From Pseudomonas sp. R28(2017) (GTDB taxonomy: Bacteria; Pseudomonadota; Gammaproteobacteria; Pseudomonadales; Pseudomonadaceae), in contig NZ_NEHW01000013.1 in assembly GCF_002112505.1 (NCBI RefSeq), forward strand, positions 1 to 64,000: 64,000 bases of DNA. The letters run 5' to 3'. The position numbers and the translations under genes were made by a program. The notes under the pieces were generated by a model. It searched no databases. It saw only the letters and a program-made list of their open reading frames with translations, and had not been told where the DNA came from. Positions within the stretch are counted from its first letter, which is position 1, and each line of letters begins with the position of its first letter. Of this stretch, positions 51,893 to 59,746 are shown piece after piece.

Positions 51893-52498
51893 ATGATCAA
51901 ACGCAATCTGCTGGTAATGGGCCTGGCTGTCCTGCTCAGCGCCTGCGGTTTCCAGCTGCGCGGCACCGGCGCCAACCAGCTGAGCGTCAAGGAGATGGAC
52001 GTCAGCGCGCGCAACGCCTACGGCCCGACCCTGGTGCAACTGCGTCAGGTGCTTGAAAACAGTGGCGTCAACGTGCACACCGGCGCCCCGTATCGCCTGG
52101 TGCTGACCAACGAGCAGGAAAACTCTCGCTCGGCGAGCTACGCCGCCGGCAATGCCACAGCCGAGTACGAGCTCACCACCACGCTCAATTACAGCATTTT
52201 GGGCCTGAACAACCTCGAACTGCTGAGCGACAAGGTTGAAGTACGCAAGGTCTATGTACGTGACGGCGGCAATATCACCGGTTCCGATCAGGAAGCCCTG
52301 CGGGCGCGCGAAGAAATGCGCCGCGACCTGGTGCAGTCGATGGTCGCCCGCCTGCAGATGCTGAGCCCTTCGCAGCTCGACGAGTTGCAGCGCAAGGCCG
52401 ACGCACGTGCCAAGGCCGAAGCCGAAGCGCTGGAAGCCGCGCGCCGCCAGCAGGCGGAAACGCCGCAGCAGTCGCCTCTGGAAATCCCGGGCAACTAA
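51893..52498 (+). CDS. lptE: LPS-assembly lipoprotein LptE
   Basis: 201 residues. The lipoprotein signal has lipobox LLSAC (Cys18), followed by GFQLRGTG, the LptE hallmark. It plugs the LptD barrel in the outer membrane. The C-terminal 50 residues are helical and Ala/Glu/Arg/Gln-rich. The start has GGGAG eight to ten bases upstream. A strong hairpin (51844-51869) lies between the leuS stop and this start. Confidence 0.95.
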   Translation: MIKRNLLVMGLAVLLSACGFQLRGTGANQLSVKEMDVSARNAYGPTLVQLRQVLENSGVNVHTGAPYRLVLTNEQENSRSASYAAGNATAEYELTTTLNYSILGLNNLELLSDKVEVRKVYVRDGGNITGSDQEALRAREEMRRDLVQSMVARLQMLSPSQLDELQRKADARAKAEAEALEAARRQQAETPQQSPLEIPGN

Positions 52499-52506
52499 GC
52501 CCGAGC

Positions 52507-52524
52507 GGGGCACTTCGGTGCCCC
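52507..52524 (+). terminator. UUCG-loop hairpin between lptE and holA
   Basis: GGGGCAC-TTCG-GTGCCCC forms a stable stem-loop in the 36-base lptE-holA gap. No U-tract follows, so it may tune mRNA stability rather than terminate. Confidence 0.5.
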
Positions 52525-52534
52525 ACCTGTTCCC

Positions 52535-53572
52535 ATGAAGCTCGCCCCCGCCCAACTCAACAAGCACCTGCAAGGCAGCCTGGCCCCGGTCTACGTGGTC
52601 AGTGGCGATGACCCGCTGCTGTGCCAGGAAGCCGCCGATGCCATCCGCACCGCGGCGCGCCAGCAAGGTTTCGACGAGCGCCAGGTGTTCAGCGCCGACG
52701 CCAACTTCGACTGGGGCACCCTGCTGCAAGCGGGTGCCAGCCTGTCGCTGTTCGCCCAGCGGCGCCTGCTGGAGCTGCGCTTGCCGTCTGGCAAGCCCGG
52801 TGACAAGGGCGCGGCAGCGCTCATGGAGTACTGCGCCAGGCCCGCCGAAGACACCCTGCTGCTGATCAGCCTGCCCAAGCTCGATGGCAGTGCGCAGAAG
52901 ACCAAGTGGGGCAAGGCGCTGATCGAAGGCGCCCACTGCCAGTTCATCCAGATCTGGCCGGTGGATGCCCAGCAGTTACCCCAGTGGATCAACCAGCGCC
53001 TGTCCCAGGCCGGGCTATCGGCCCAACGCGATGCCATCGACCTGATCGCCGCGCGGGTCGAAGGCAACTTGCTGGCCGCGGCCCAGGAGATCGAAAAGCT
53101 CAAGCTGCTGGCAGACGGCAACCCGATCACCGTCGAGACGGTGCAGGCTGCGGTTGCCGACAGTGCGCGCTTCGATGTCTTCGGGCTGGTTGACGCCATT
53201 CTCAATGGTGAAGCCGCGCATGCCCTGCGCATGCTAGAAGGCTTGCGCGGCGAGGGTGTGGAGCCGCCGGTGATTCTATGGGCGCTGGCCCGCGAGCTGC
53301 GCCTGTTGGCCGGCCTTGCCCAGCAGTTTTCCCAGGGTGTGCCGCTGGACAAGGCCTTCAGCCAGGCCCGGCCCCCGGTGTGGGACAAGCGCCGACCACT
53401 GGTCAGCAAAGCCCTGCAACGGCTCTCGGCCCAGCGCTGGGCGCAATTGCTGCAGGATGCCCAACGCATCGATGCACAGATCAAGGGGCAGGCCGAGGGC
53501 TCGCCCTGGACAGGTTTGTCGCGCCTGTCGCTGTTGATGGCCGGGCAGCGACTGGTGCTGCCTCCAGAATAG
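52535..53572 (+). CDS. holA: DNA polymerase III subunit delta
   Basis: 345 residues; the clamp-loader subunit that opens the beta clamp. It begins MKLAPAQLNKHLQGSLAPVY (two parts: MKLAPAQLNK, HLQGSLAPVYVVSGDDPLL) and has the delta-specific LPKLDGSAQKTKWGKAL. The length is normal for HolA. It lies after lptE, the conserved gammaproteobacterial order. Confidence 0.95.
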   Translation: MKLAPAQLNKHLQGSLAPVYVVSGDDPLLCQEAADAIRTAARQQGFDERQVFSADANFDWGTLLQAGASLSLFAQRRLLELRLPSGKPGDKGAAALMEYCARPAEDTLLLISLPKLDGSAQKTKWGKALIEGAHCQFIQIWPVDAQQLPQWINQRLSQAGLSAQRDAIDLIAARVEGNLLAAAQEIEKLKLLADGNPITVETVQAAVADSARFDVFGLVDAILNGEAAHALRMLEGLRGEGVEPPVILWALARELRLLAGLAQQFSQGVPLDKAFSQARPPVWDKRRPLVSKALQRLSAQRWAQLLQDAQRIDAQIKGQAEGSPWTGLSRLSLLMAGQRLVLPPE

Positions 53573-53582
53573 TTGGGACTAC

Positions 53583-53612
53583 TGTGGGAGCGGCGGTTCG
53601 GCGCTCCCACAG
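53583..53612. repeat. Degenerate REP-like hairpin
   Basis: CTGTGGGAGCG and CGCTCCCACAG face each other across a short loop just after the holA stop; the central REP core is reduced. Confidence 0.6.
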
Positions 53613-53654
53613 GGGTGTCACAGCGCCTCACTCAACGTCAATACACACAATCAA

Positions 53655-53682
53655 TTGGCCCCCCGCTCGCCCAGGCCATAAA
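53655..53682 (+). promoter_or_regulatory. Candidate arfA promoter
   Basis: -35-like TTGGCC (53655-53660) and -10-like CATAAA (53677-53682) are 16 bases apart, 36 bases before the arfA ATG. Confidence 0.4.
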
Positions 53683-53718
53683 GTCCGCCCCGAGTTCATC
53701 CAACCCGGGAACCCCGCC

Positions 53719-53883
53719 ATGAGCAAAAAGCCGAAAAAGCACGGCCCGAACAAGGCCAAGTCGATCATCGCCCAGCCGTTGTTCCGCTGCCGCCAGGAGC
53801 GGCCAGACAAGGGCAAAGGCAGCTACCGCCGCGAAGCCTTCCAATCGAGAGATTGGGAGGCTTCTTACTTTTTGGCCGCATGA
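53719..53883 (+). CDS. arfA: Alternative ribosome-rescue factor A
   Basis: 54 residues. ArfA features are the basic start MSKKPKKHGPNKAK, the core PLFRCRQERPDKGKGSYRRE and WEAS near the end. ArfA enters stalled ribosomes and recruits RF2 when tmRNA is overwhelmed. A 14-bp stem-loop with a U-rich tail lies inside the last third of the frame (53833-53873), so many transcripts should end before the stop codon. This matches the tmRNA-dependent control known for E. coli arfA. It is short and basic, between holA and a lytic transglycosylase. Confidence 0.93.
   Translation: MSKKPKKHGPNKAKSIIAQPLFRCRQERPDKGKGSYRREAFQSRDWEASYFLAA
53833..53873 (+). terminator. Intragenic terminator hairpin in arfA
   Basis: GAAGCCTTCCAATC (53833-53846), GAGA loop, GATTGGGAGGCTTC (53851-53864), then TTACTTTTT. 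Fourteen pairs with one G-U and a GNRA loop lie wholly within the coding sequence, four codons before the stop. Confidence 0.88.
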
Positions 53884-53943
53884 AAGCATCGCAAGCGCAG
53901 GCATGGTATGGTCGGCACCTGACCTGCAATTCTGGATCTGTGC

Positions 53944-55260
53944 ATGCTCTTGAGTCTTCTCCCCCGTTGGAATTCCCGCCAGCTACTTGCGGCCTCCAGC
54001 TTCATCCTGCTCGTCGCCTGCGCGGAAAAGCCCACCGCCGCCGACGCCCTGCCGCTGGCGCCCGCCCAGCCTGCGCCGGCAGTGAGCCTGCCCAGCGCCA
54101 CGCCTGACGTCAGCACCGAAATCCAGCCGCTGCAGACCTTTGCCGAATGGCAGGCGAACTTCCGCCAGCAGGCACTCCAGGCCGGCATTGCGCCGAGCAC
54201 CTTCGACCGTGCCTTCCTCGGCGTTACCCCAGACATGGACGTGATCAAGGCCGACCGCAGCCAGCCGGAATTCACCCGCCCGGTCTGGGAATACCTCGAC
54301 GGGGCGCTTTCGCCTTTGCGTGTGCGCAACGGCAAGAAGCTTCTGGAGCAGAACGCCGAACTGCTGACCCGCATCGAGCAACGCTATGGCGTCGACCGCC
54401 AGGCGCTGGTCGCGGTGTGGGGCATGGAGAGCAACTTCGGCCAGTTTCAGGGCAGCAAGTCCGTGATCCGCTCGCTGGCGACCCTGGCCTACGAAGGGCG
54501 CCGCCCGCAGTTCGCCCAGGACCAGCTGATCGCCGCCCTGCAGATCATCCAGCATGGCGATATCCAGCCTGAGGCGATGCGGGGATCCTGGGCCGGTGCC
54601 ATGGGCCAGACCCAGTTCATCCCGACCACCTACAACACCCATGCGGTGGATTTCGACGGTGATGGCCGCCGGGATATCTGGAACAGTACGCCCGACGCCT
54701 TGGCATCGACTGCCCATTACCTGCAGAGCTCTGGCTGGAAGCATGGCCAGCCTTGGGGCTTCGAGGTGCAAGTGCCTGCAGGCTTCGACTATTGGCAAGC
54801 CGACGGGTCGCTGCGCAAACCGGTTTACGAGTGGCTGCAGATGGGCGTGAAGCTACCGGCAGGCACCCAGCTGCCAGCCGGCAGCAACCAGCTGTCGGCA
54901 GCCCTGCTGTTGCCGGCCGGTGCCCGTGGGCCGGCATTCCTGGTGCTGGACAACTTCCGCGCAATCCTCAAGTACAACAACTCGTCGTCCTATGCGCTGG
55001 CGGTGAGCCTGCTGGGTGATCGCTTCTCGGGCTGGGGCTTCATCAGCGGCAGCTGGCCGAAGGAAGACCTGCCGCTGAGTCGCAGCGAGCGGATGGAGTT
55101 GCAGAACCTGCTGAATGCCAAGGGGCATGAGGCGGGGAATCCGGATGGCATCATCGGGGCCAATACCCGCAAGGCGATTCGGAATGCCCAGCAGCAGCTG
55201 GGGTGGCCGGCGGATGGCTACCCCACCCACAAGCTGCTCGACAGCCTGCGTCAGCGCTAA
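53944..55260 (+). CDS. Lytic murein transglycosylase, MltB family with peptidoglycan-binding domain
   Basis: 438 residues. The lipobox is LVAC (Cys26). The SLT_2 catalytic domain (about 65-350) has the Glu in VWGMESNFGQFQG (E162), AGAMGQTQFIPTTY and VDFDGDGRRDIWN. The C-terminal PG_binding_1 domain (about 370-438) has ERMELQNLLNAKG and RNAQQQLGWPADGYP. It cleaves murein glycan strands from the outer membrane. It is a paralogue of the shorter MltB at 60745. Confidence 0.93.
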   Translation: MLLSLLPRWNSRQLLAASSFILLVACAEKPTAADALPLAPAQPAPAVSLPSATPDVSTEIQPLQTFAEWQANFRQQALQAGIAPSTFDRAFLGVTPDMDVIKADRSQPEFTRPVWEYLDGALSPLRVRNGKKLLEQNAELLTRIEQRYGVDRQALVAVWGMESNFGQFQGSKSVIRSLATLAYEGRRPQFAQDQLIAALQIIQHGDIQPEAMRGSWAGAMGQTQFIPTTYNTHAVDFDGDGRRDIWNSTPDALASTAHYLQSSGWKHGQPWGFEVQVPAGFDYWQADGSLRKPVYEWLQMGVKLPAGTQLPAGSNQLSAALLLPAGARGPAFLVLDNFRAILKYNNSSSYALAVSLLGDRFSGWGFISGSWPKEDLPLSRSERMELQNLLNAKGHEAGNPDGIIGANTRKAIRNAQQQLGWPADGYPTHKLLDSLRQR

Positions 55261-55267
55261 TGCACCA

Positions 55268-55286
55268 GGGGCCGCTTTGCGGCCCC
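55268..55286. terminator. Hairpin between convergent transglycosylase and ldcA genes
   Basis: GGGGCCGC-TTT-GCGGCCCC starts eight bases after one stop and lies just before the other. It is the complement-looped form of the hairpin at 21742 and has no U-tract. Confidence 0.6.
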
Positions 55287-55293
55287 GGCGATC

Positions 55294-56232
55294 TCAAGCC
55301 TTGAACAAGTCCTGACCCAACACCAGTGTCTGCAGCTCACTGTCCAGCCTCACCAAGGACCCCAGGGGCAAGCATATATTCGGGTCACAATGCCCACTGC
55401 GCCACCCGGCCAGCACTGGCACACCCAGCGGCCCGAAGCTCTCTTCCAACAGCGGCGTTAAGGCCGCCACAGTAATCCCGGCAAAATCCCCTACCAGCAC
55501 GCCGTTGATGCCTTCCAGCTTGCCTGCCAGACGCAACTGGGTCAGCAACCTGTCCACCCGGTACAACGGCTCGTTGACGTCCTCGATGAACAGCACGCAG
55601 CCCCGGGTATCGATTTCCGCCACCGTCCCCAACGTCGCCCCCAGCATCGACAGGTTGCCCCCCAGCAGGCGGCCGCTGGCAACGCCGGGCACCACGCAGG
55701 TCAAGGCAAACGCCGCCGGGTGGACGATCTGATCACCCTCCCCCAACAACCCGGACAACTGCGCCAGCAGCGACGACTCGGTCGGTTGCAGCTTGGCGCC
55801 GAGCAGGTCGGCATTGAGCATCGCGCCGTGGAAGGTCATCAGCCCGGTACGCTGGTAGATGGCCGTGTGCAGCGCGGTGATATCGCTGTAGCCAATCAGC
55901 GGCTTGGGGTTGCGACGGATGAGCTCGAAGTCCAGCCGATCGAGCAGGCGCATGCTGCCGTAGCCACCGCGCATGCACAGGATCGCGTCGATCTCCGGGT
56001 CGGCGAAGGCCGCATGCAAGTCCTGCAGGCGCTGCTCATCGCTACCGGCCAGGTAACCTTCGGCCTGGTCAACACCCGGGTAGATCCGGCAGCGGTAGCC
56101 ACGCTCGGCGAACCACTGGGCAGCTTTTTGCGCGTCCAGACGAGCCGGGCCGGCCGGTGCAACGATGGCGAAGCAGGCATTGGCCGCCAGCGCTCGGGGC
56201 AAACGGGATTCCAGGGTTTCAGCGCAATTCAT
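55294..56232 (-). CDS. ldcA: Muramoyltetrapeptide (L,D-) carboxypeptidase, peptidase S66
   Basis: 312 residues; removes the terminal D-Ala from recycled muropeptide tetrapeptides in the cytosol. The nucleophile Ser is in CMRGGYGSMRLLD (about 100-115), and the Glu-His partners are in the C-terminal half (LFIEDVNEPLYRVDR, GWRSGHCDPNICLPLG). The start at 56232 follows AAGGAG; the frame is open to 56262. Confidence 0.93.
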   Translation of the reverse strand: MNCAETLESRLPRALAANACFAIVAPAGPARLDAQKAAQWFAERGYRCRIYPGVDQAEGYLAGSDEQRLQDLHAAFADPEIDAILCMRGGYGSMRLLDRLDFELIRRNPKPLIGYSDITALHTAIYQRTGLMTFHGAMLNADLLGAKLQPTESSLLAQLSGLLGEGDQIVHPAAFALTCVVPGVASGRLLGGNLSMLGATLGTVAEIDTRGCVLFIEDVNEPLYRVDRLLTQLRLAGKLEGINGVLVGDFAGITVAALTPLLEESFGPLGVPVLAGWRSGHCDPNICLPLGSLVRLDSELQTLVLGQDLFKA

Positions 56233-56315
56233 CGCAGCTCCTTTTCCAGACAGCAAAAACAAAAATGCCGATGCCGCCTCTCAGCGTGCATCGGCATGTT
56301 CAGCAGGGGCCCGCA

Positions 56316-57332
56316 TCAGAGCTTGATCTTGGCCTCGTGCGCCTGCTGGTCGGCGTGGTACGAGGAACGCACCAACGGGCCGGAAGCGACGTTCTTGAAG
56401 CCCATCTTGTAGCCTTCTTCAGCGAACCAGGCGAAGGTGTCCGGGTGGACGAAACGCTGCACCGGCAAGTGGCTGCGCGACGGCTGCAGGTACTGGCCGA
56501 GGGTCAGCATGTCGATGTCGTGCTCGCGCATGCGGTGCATCACCTCGATCACTTCCTCGTCGGTCTCGCCCAGGCCGAGCATCAGGCCCGATTTGGTCGG
56601 CACGTGCGGGACCATCTGCTTGAACTTCTGCAGCAGGTCCAGCGACCAGTCGTAGTCCGAACCCGGACGTGCGGCCTTGTACAGGCGCGGTACGGTTTCC
56701 AGGTTGTGGTTGAACACGTCCGGCGGCGTTTGCGCGGTGATCTCCAGGGCAACGTCCATGCGGCCACGGTAGTCCGGCACCAGGGTTTCCAGCTGCACGC
56801 CCGGCGACAATGCACGGATTTCGCGAATGCAGTCGGCGAAGTGCTGGGCACCCCCGTCGCGCAGGTCATCGCGGTCCACCGAGGTGATCACCACGTACTT
56901 CAGGCGCAGGTCGGCGATGGCCACGGCCAGGTTCTTCGGCTCGTCCAGGTCCAGCGGCTTCGGCCGACCGTGGCCGACGTCGCAGAACGGGCAACGACGG
57001 GTGCAGATGTCGCCCATGATCATGAAGGTCGCGGTGCCACCGGAGAAGCATTCGCCCAGGTTCGGGCAGGACGCCTCTTCGCACACACTGTGCAGCTTGT
57101 GCTTGCGCAGCAGCTGCTTGATGCGGTCGACTTCCGGCGATACCGGAATGCGCACGCGGATCCAGTCAGGCTTTTTCGGCAGTTCGTCGGTGGGGATGAT
57201 CTTCACCGGGATACGCGCGACCTTTTCAGCGCCACGCAGTTTTACCCCGGCTTCCACTTTCTTTGGCGCGGGGCGCGCGGTGGCATCCTGGGTAGGTATC
57301 AGGTTCGGCACGGCTTCTTGCACAGTTGTCAT
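56316..57332 (-). CDS. lipA: Lipoyl synthase
   Basis: 338 residues; a radical SAM enzyme inserting two sulfurs into octanoyl-protein. The auxiliary cluster cysteines are C84, C89 and C95 (CEEASCPNLGEC), the SAM cluster cysteines are C110, C114 and C117 (CTRRCPFC), and the C-terminal RSSYHA carries the conserved Ser. It follows lipB by two bases (lipB stop 57335). Confidence 0.97.
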   Translation of the reverse strand: MTTVQEAVPNLIPTQDATARPAPKKVEAGVKLRGAEKVARIPVKIIPTDELPKKPDWIRVRIPVSPEVDRIKQLLRKHKLHSVCEEASCPNLGECFSGGTATFMIMGDICTRRCPFCDVGHGRPKPLDLDEPKNLAVAIADLRLKYVVITSVDRDDLRDGGAQHFADCIREIRALSPGVQLETLVPDYRGRMDVALEITAQTPPDVFNHNLETVPRLYKAARPGSDYDWSLDLLQKFKQMVPHVPTKSGLMLGLGETDEEVIEVMHRMREHDIDMLTLGQYLQPSRSHLPVQRFVHPDTFAWFAEEGYKMGFKNVASGPLVRSSYHADQQAHEAKIKL

Positions 57333-57334
57333 AT

Positions 57335-57982
57335 TCAGTCGATTCCGCCCGTGAGGGTCGTCTGCTCAGCATAGTCGAGGTGCTTGACCAGCTGTCCGCG
57401 CAGCCTTGTCCTGACCTCGTCGAGTTCGATCGGGCCTGCCAGGTCGCGCAGCTGGGTCATGGCCAGCCCCGCATACCCACAGGGGTTGATTCGGCGGAAT
57501 GGCGCTAGGTCCATGTCCACGTTCAGCGCAAGGCCGTGGAAGGAACGGCCGTTGCGGATTCGCAGGCCGAGGGAGGCGATTTTCGCTCCGTCGACATAGA
57601 CACCCGGCGCATCGGGCTTGGCCACGGCGCTGACGCCATAGCTGGCGAGCAGGTCGATCAGGGTCTGCTCGATGCGGCTGACCAGCTCGCGCACGCCAAA
57701 GCCCAGGCGGCGCACGTCCAGCAGCAGGTAAGCCACCAGCTGCCCGGGGCCATGGTAGGTCACCTGGCCGCCGCGGTCGGTCTGCACCACCGGAATGTCG
57801 CCCGGTACCAGCAGGTGCTCGGCCTTGCCGGCCTGGCCCTGGGTGAAGACCGCAGGGTGCTCGACCAGCCAGATTTCGTCCTGGCTGTCCGGGCTACGCT
57901 GCTCGGTGAAGCGACGCATGGCCTCCAGCACCGGTTCATAGGGCTGCAGGCCAAGCTCGCGAATACCGAGACCACGCGACAT
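57335..57982 (-). CDS. lipB: Octanoyl-ACP:protein N-octanoyltransferase
   Basis: 215 residues; transfers octanoate from ACP to lipoyl domains. RGGQVTYHGPGQLVAYLL is the family motif (70-87), Lys134 is in DGAKIASLGLRI and the acyl-enzyme Cys168 in INPCGYAGLAM. The ATG shares one base with the ybeD stop (TGATG). It is upstream of lipA. Confidence 0.96.
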   Translation of the reverse strand: MSRGLGIRELGLQPYEPVLEAMRRFTEQRSPDSQDEIWLVEHPAVFTQGQAGKAEHLLVPGDIPVVQTDRGGQVTYHGPGQLVAYLLLDVRRLGFGVRELVSRIEQTLIDLLASYGVSAVAKPDAPGVYVDGAKIASLGLRIRNGRSFHGLALNVDMDLAPFRRINPCGYAGLAMTQLRDLAGPIELDEVRTRLRGQLVKHLDYAEQTTLTGGID

Positions 57983-58257
57983 CAGAGCACCATTTTCACG
58001 ATGCCGGTGGCACGCAGGGCACTGTTGATGTCATGCAGCTGGTTTTCGCTTTCGGCGACGATATGCAGCTGCACGGTGGTGTACTTGCCTTCCTTGCTCT
58101 GGCGCTCGGCCAGCGTGGAAAGGTCGACCTTGGCATGCTTGCTGAGGATCTCGATCACCGTGTCCTTGAAGCCGACAACGGTATCGCCGATTACCTTGAT
58201 GGGGTAATCGGCGCAGGGGAATTCGATCTTGTGCGACTTGACGTCAGGTTCGCTCAT
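57982..58257 (-). CDS. ybeD: DUF493 family protein YbeD
   Basis: 91 residues, ACT-like fold. FPCADYPIKVIGDT and STLAERQSKEGKYTTVQLHI match YbeD. It lies between dacA and lipB, the conserved order; a link to lipoate metabolism is suggested by context only. Confidence 0.93.
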   Translation of the reverse strand: MSEPDVKSHKIEFPCADYPIKVIGDTVVGFKDTVIEILSKHAKVDLSTLAERQSKEGKYTTVQLHIVAESENQLHDINSALRATGIVKMVL

Positions 58258-58293
58258 GGCGGAAACGGCCTCGTAAGCCGTGGCAACAACAAC

Positions 58294-58316
58294 GCCCCCG
58301 CAGGATGCGCGGGGGC
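58294..58316 (-). terminator. Terminator after dacA
   Basis: Read leftward, GCCCCCGC and GCGGGGGC (58309-58316 with 58294-58301) form a stem followed by GTTGTTGTTG, 15 bases past the dacA stop. Confidence 0.75.
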
Positions 58317-58330
58317 TTGCAGGTCACGTA

Positions 58331-59491
58331 TCAGTTGAACAACCCGTAGAAGAATAGACGGATGCTATCCCACATACGGCGGAAGAAACCACCCTCCTCG
58401 ACGCCATCGAGGGCGATCAGGTCGGCGCTGTGAACCACGTTCTCGTCCAGTTTGACTTCCACTTTGCCGATCACGTCACCTTTGGCGATCGGTGCGGTGA
58501 GCTGCGGGTTCATGGTCATCGAAGCCACCAGACGTTTAAGCTGGCCTTTAGGCATAGTCATGGTCAGGTCGTCGGCCAGGCCAGCCTTGACTTGGCTGGT
58601 AGCGCCCTTCCAGACCGGCGCCTGGGTCAGCTCGGTGCCCTTCTGGTAGAAGGTCTGGGTTTCGAAGAAGCGGAAACCGTAGGTCAGCAGCTTCTGGGTC
58701 TCGGCGGCGCGGGCTTGCTCGCTGTTGGTGCCGAACACCACGGCGATCAGGCGCTGACCGTCACGTACGGCCGAAGCCACCATGCAGTAGCCGGCCTCTT
58801 CGGTGTGGCCGGTCTTCAGACCGTCGACGGTCTTGTCACGCCACAGCAGCAGGTTGCGGTTCGGCTGCTTGATGTTGTTCCAGAAGAACTCTTTCTGCGA
58901 GTAGATGGCGTAGTGGGCCGGGTCGATGTTGATGATCGCGCGGGCCAGCAAGGCCATGTCGTGGGCCGAGGAGTAGTGCTCCGGGTTCGGCAGGCCGGTC
59001 GGGTTCATGAAGTGGCTGTTGGACATGCCCAGTTCAGAAGCCGTCTTGTTCATCATGTCGGCGAAGGCGTCTTCGCTGCCGGCGATGTGCTCGGACAGGG
59101 CGACCGAGGCATCGTTGCCCGACTGGATGATGATGCCGTGCAGCAGGTCGCTGACGGTGACCTGGCTGCCGACCTTGATGAACATGCGCGAACCACCGGT
59201 ACGCCAGGCGTTTTCGCTGACGGTGACCGGGTCGTTCTCGCCGATCTGGCCACGACGGATGTCGACGGTGGCGATGTAGGCGGTCATCAGCTTGGTCAGG
59301 CTGGCTGGCGGCAGGCGCTCGTCACCGTTGTTCTCGACCAGCACGTTGCCGCTGGACGCGTCCATGAGTACGTAGGACTTGGCGGCCAGCTGCGGTGGTG
59401 CAGGCATCATCTGCTCGGCTGCGAAGGCAGCAGGCGTGAGCATCAGCAGTACGGGCAGGCAAAGTCGTTTGGCAAGGTTGGTGATGTTCAT
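58331..59491 (-). CDS. dacA: D-alanyl-D-alanine carboxypeptidase (PBP5/6)
   Basis: 386 residues; periplasmic, anchored by an amphipathic C-terminal helix (FFRRMWDSIRLFFYGLFN). A signal peptide ends near AFA-AE. The penicillin-binding motifs are S64xxK67 (PASLTKLM), SGN 124-126 (IIQSGNDAS) and KTG 226-228 (DGLKTGHT). It trims pentapeptide stems. Confidence 0.97.
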   Translation of the reverse strand: MNITNLAKRLCLPVLLMLTPAAFAAEQMMPAPPQLAAKSYVLMDASSGNVLVENNGDERLPPASLTKLMTAYIATVDIRRGQIGENDPVTVSENAWRTGGSRMFIKVGSQVTVSDLLHGIIIQSGNDASVALSEHIAGSEDAFADMMNKTASELGMSNSHFMNPTGLPNPEHYSSAHDMALLARAIINIDPAHYAIYSQKEFFWNNIKQPNRNLLLWRDKTVDGLKTGHTEEAGYCMVASAVRDGQRLIAVVFGTNSEQARAAETQKLLTYGFRFFETQTFYQKGTELTQAPVWKGATSQVKAGLADDLTMTMPKGQLKRLVASMTMNPQLTAPIAKGDVIGKVEVKLDENVVHSADLIALDGVEEGGFFRRMWDSIRLFFYGLFN

Positions 59492-59688
59492 CCGTCTCTC
59501 GAAAATCGCTAATGGTCTGATGTTCCCTGGGCCACATCGTGTGCCCAGCGCCAGTCAGTCTAGTTTTGATGGCCATGGCCGGCCCACCCCTGTAAGGCTC
59601 AATCAGGGTGCGGCGTTGTGTCGCTGCGGGCAAAAGCCGACATTGTACATGGCCGGGGCCGGCAATTCATGACAAACCCGACAGTTTG

Positions 59689-59744
59689 GCGTCGACTTCT
59701 TCGCGGGCAAGCCCGCTCACACAGGGCCGCGAAGAAGTCGACGC
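59689..59744. repeat. REP core inside an 18-base perfect inverted repeat
   Basis: GCGTCGACTTCTTCGCGG (59689-59706) and its exact complement (59727-59744) enclose GCAAGCCCGCTCACACAGGG, a REP half. It ends two bases before the rlpA stop and probably acts as its 3' end. Confidence 0.85.
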
Positions 59745-59746
59745 GG

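Noticed and set aside
49366..52014. 882-residue open frame antisense to leuS, and similar long antisense frames (13881-16211, 37630-39534, 20-30 kb)
   Set aside because: They mirror real genes on the other strand; high third-position GC leaves few stops in the shadow frame. They lack ribosome sites and family motifs and are very rich in His, Gln, Arg and Gly.
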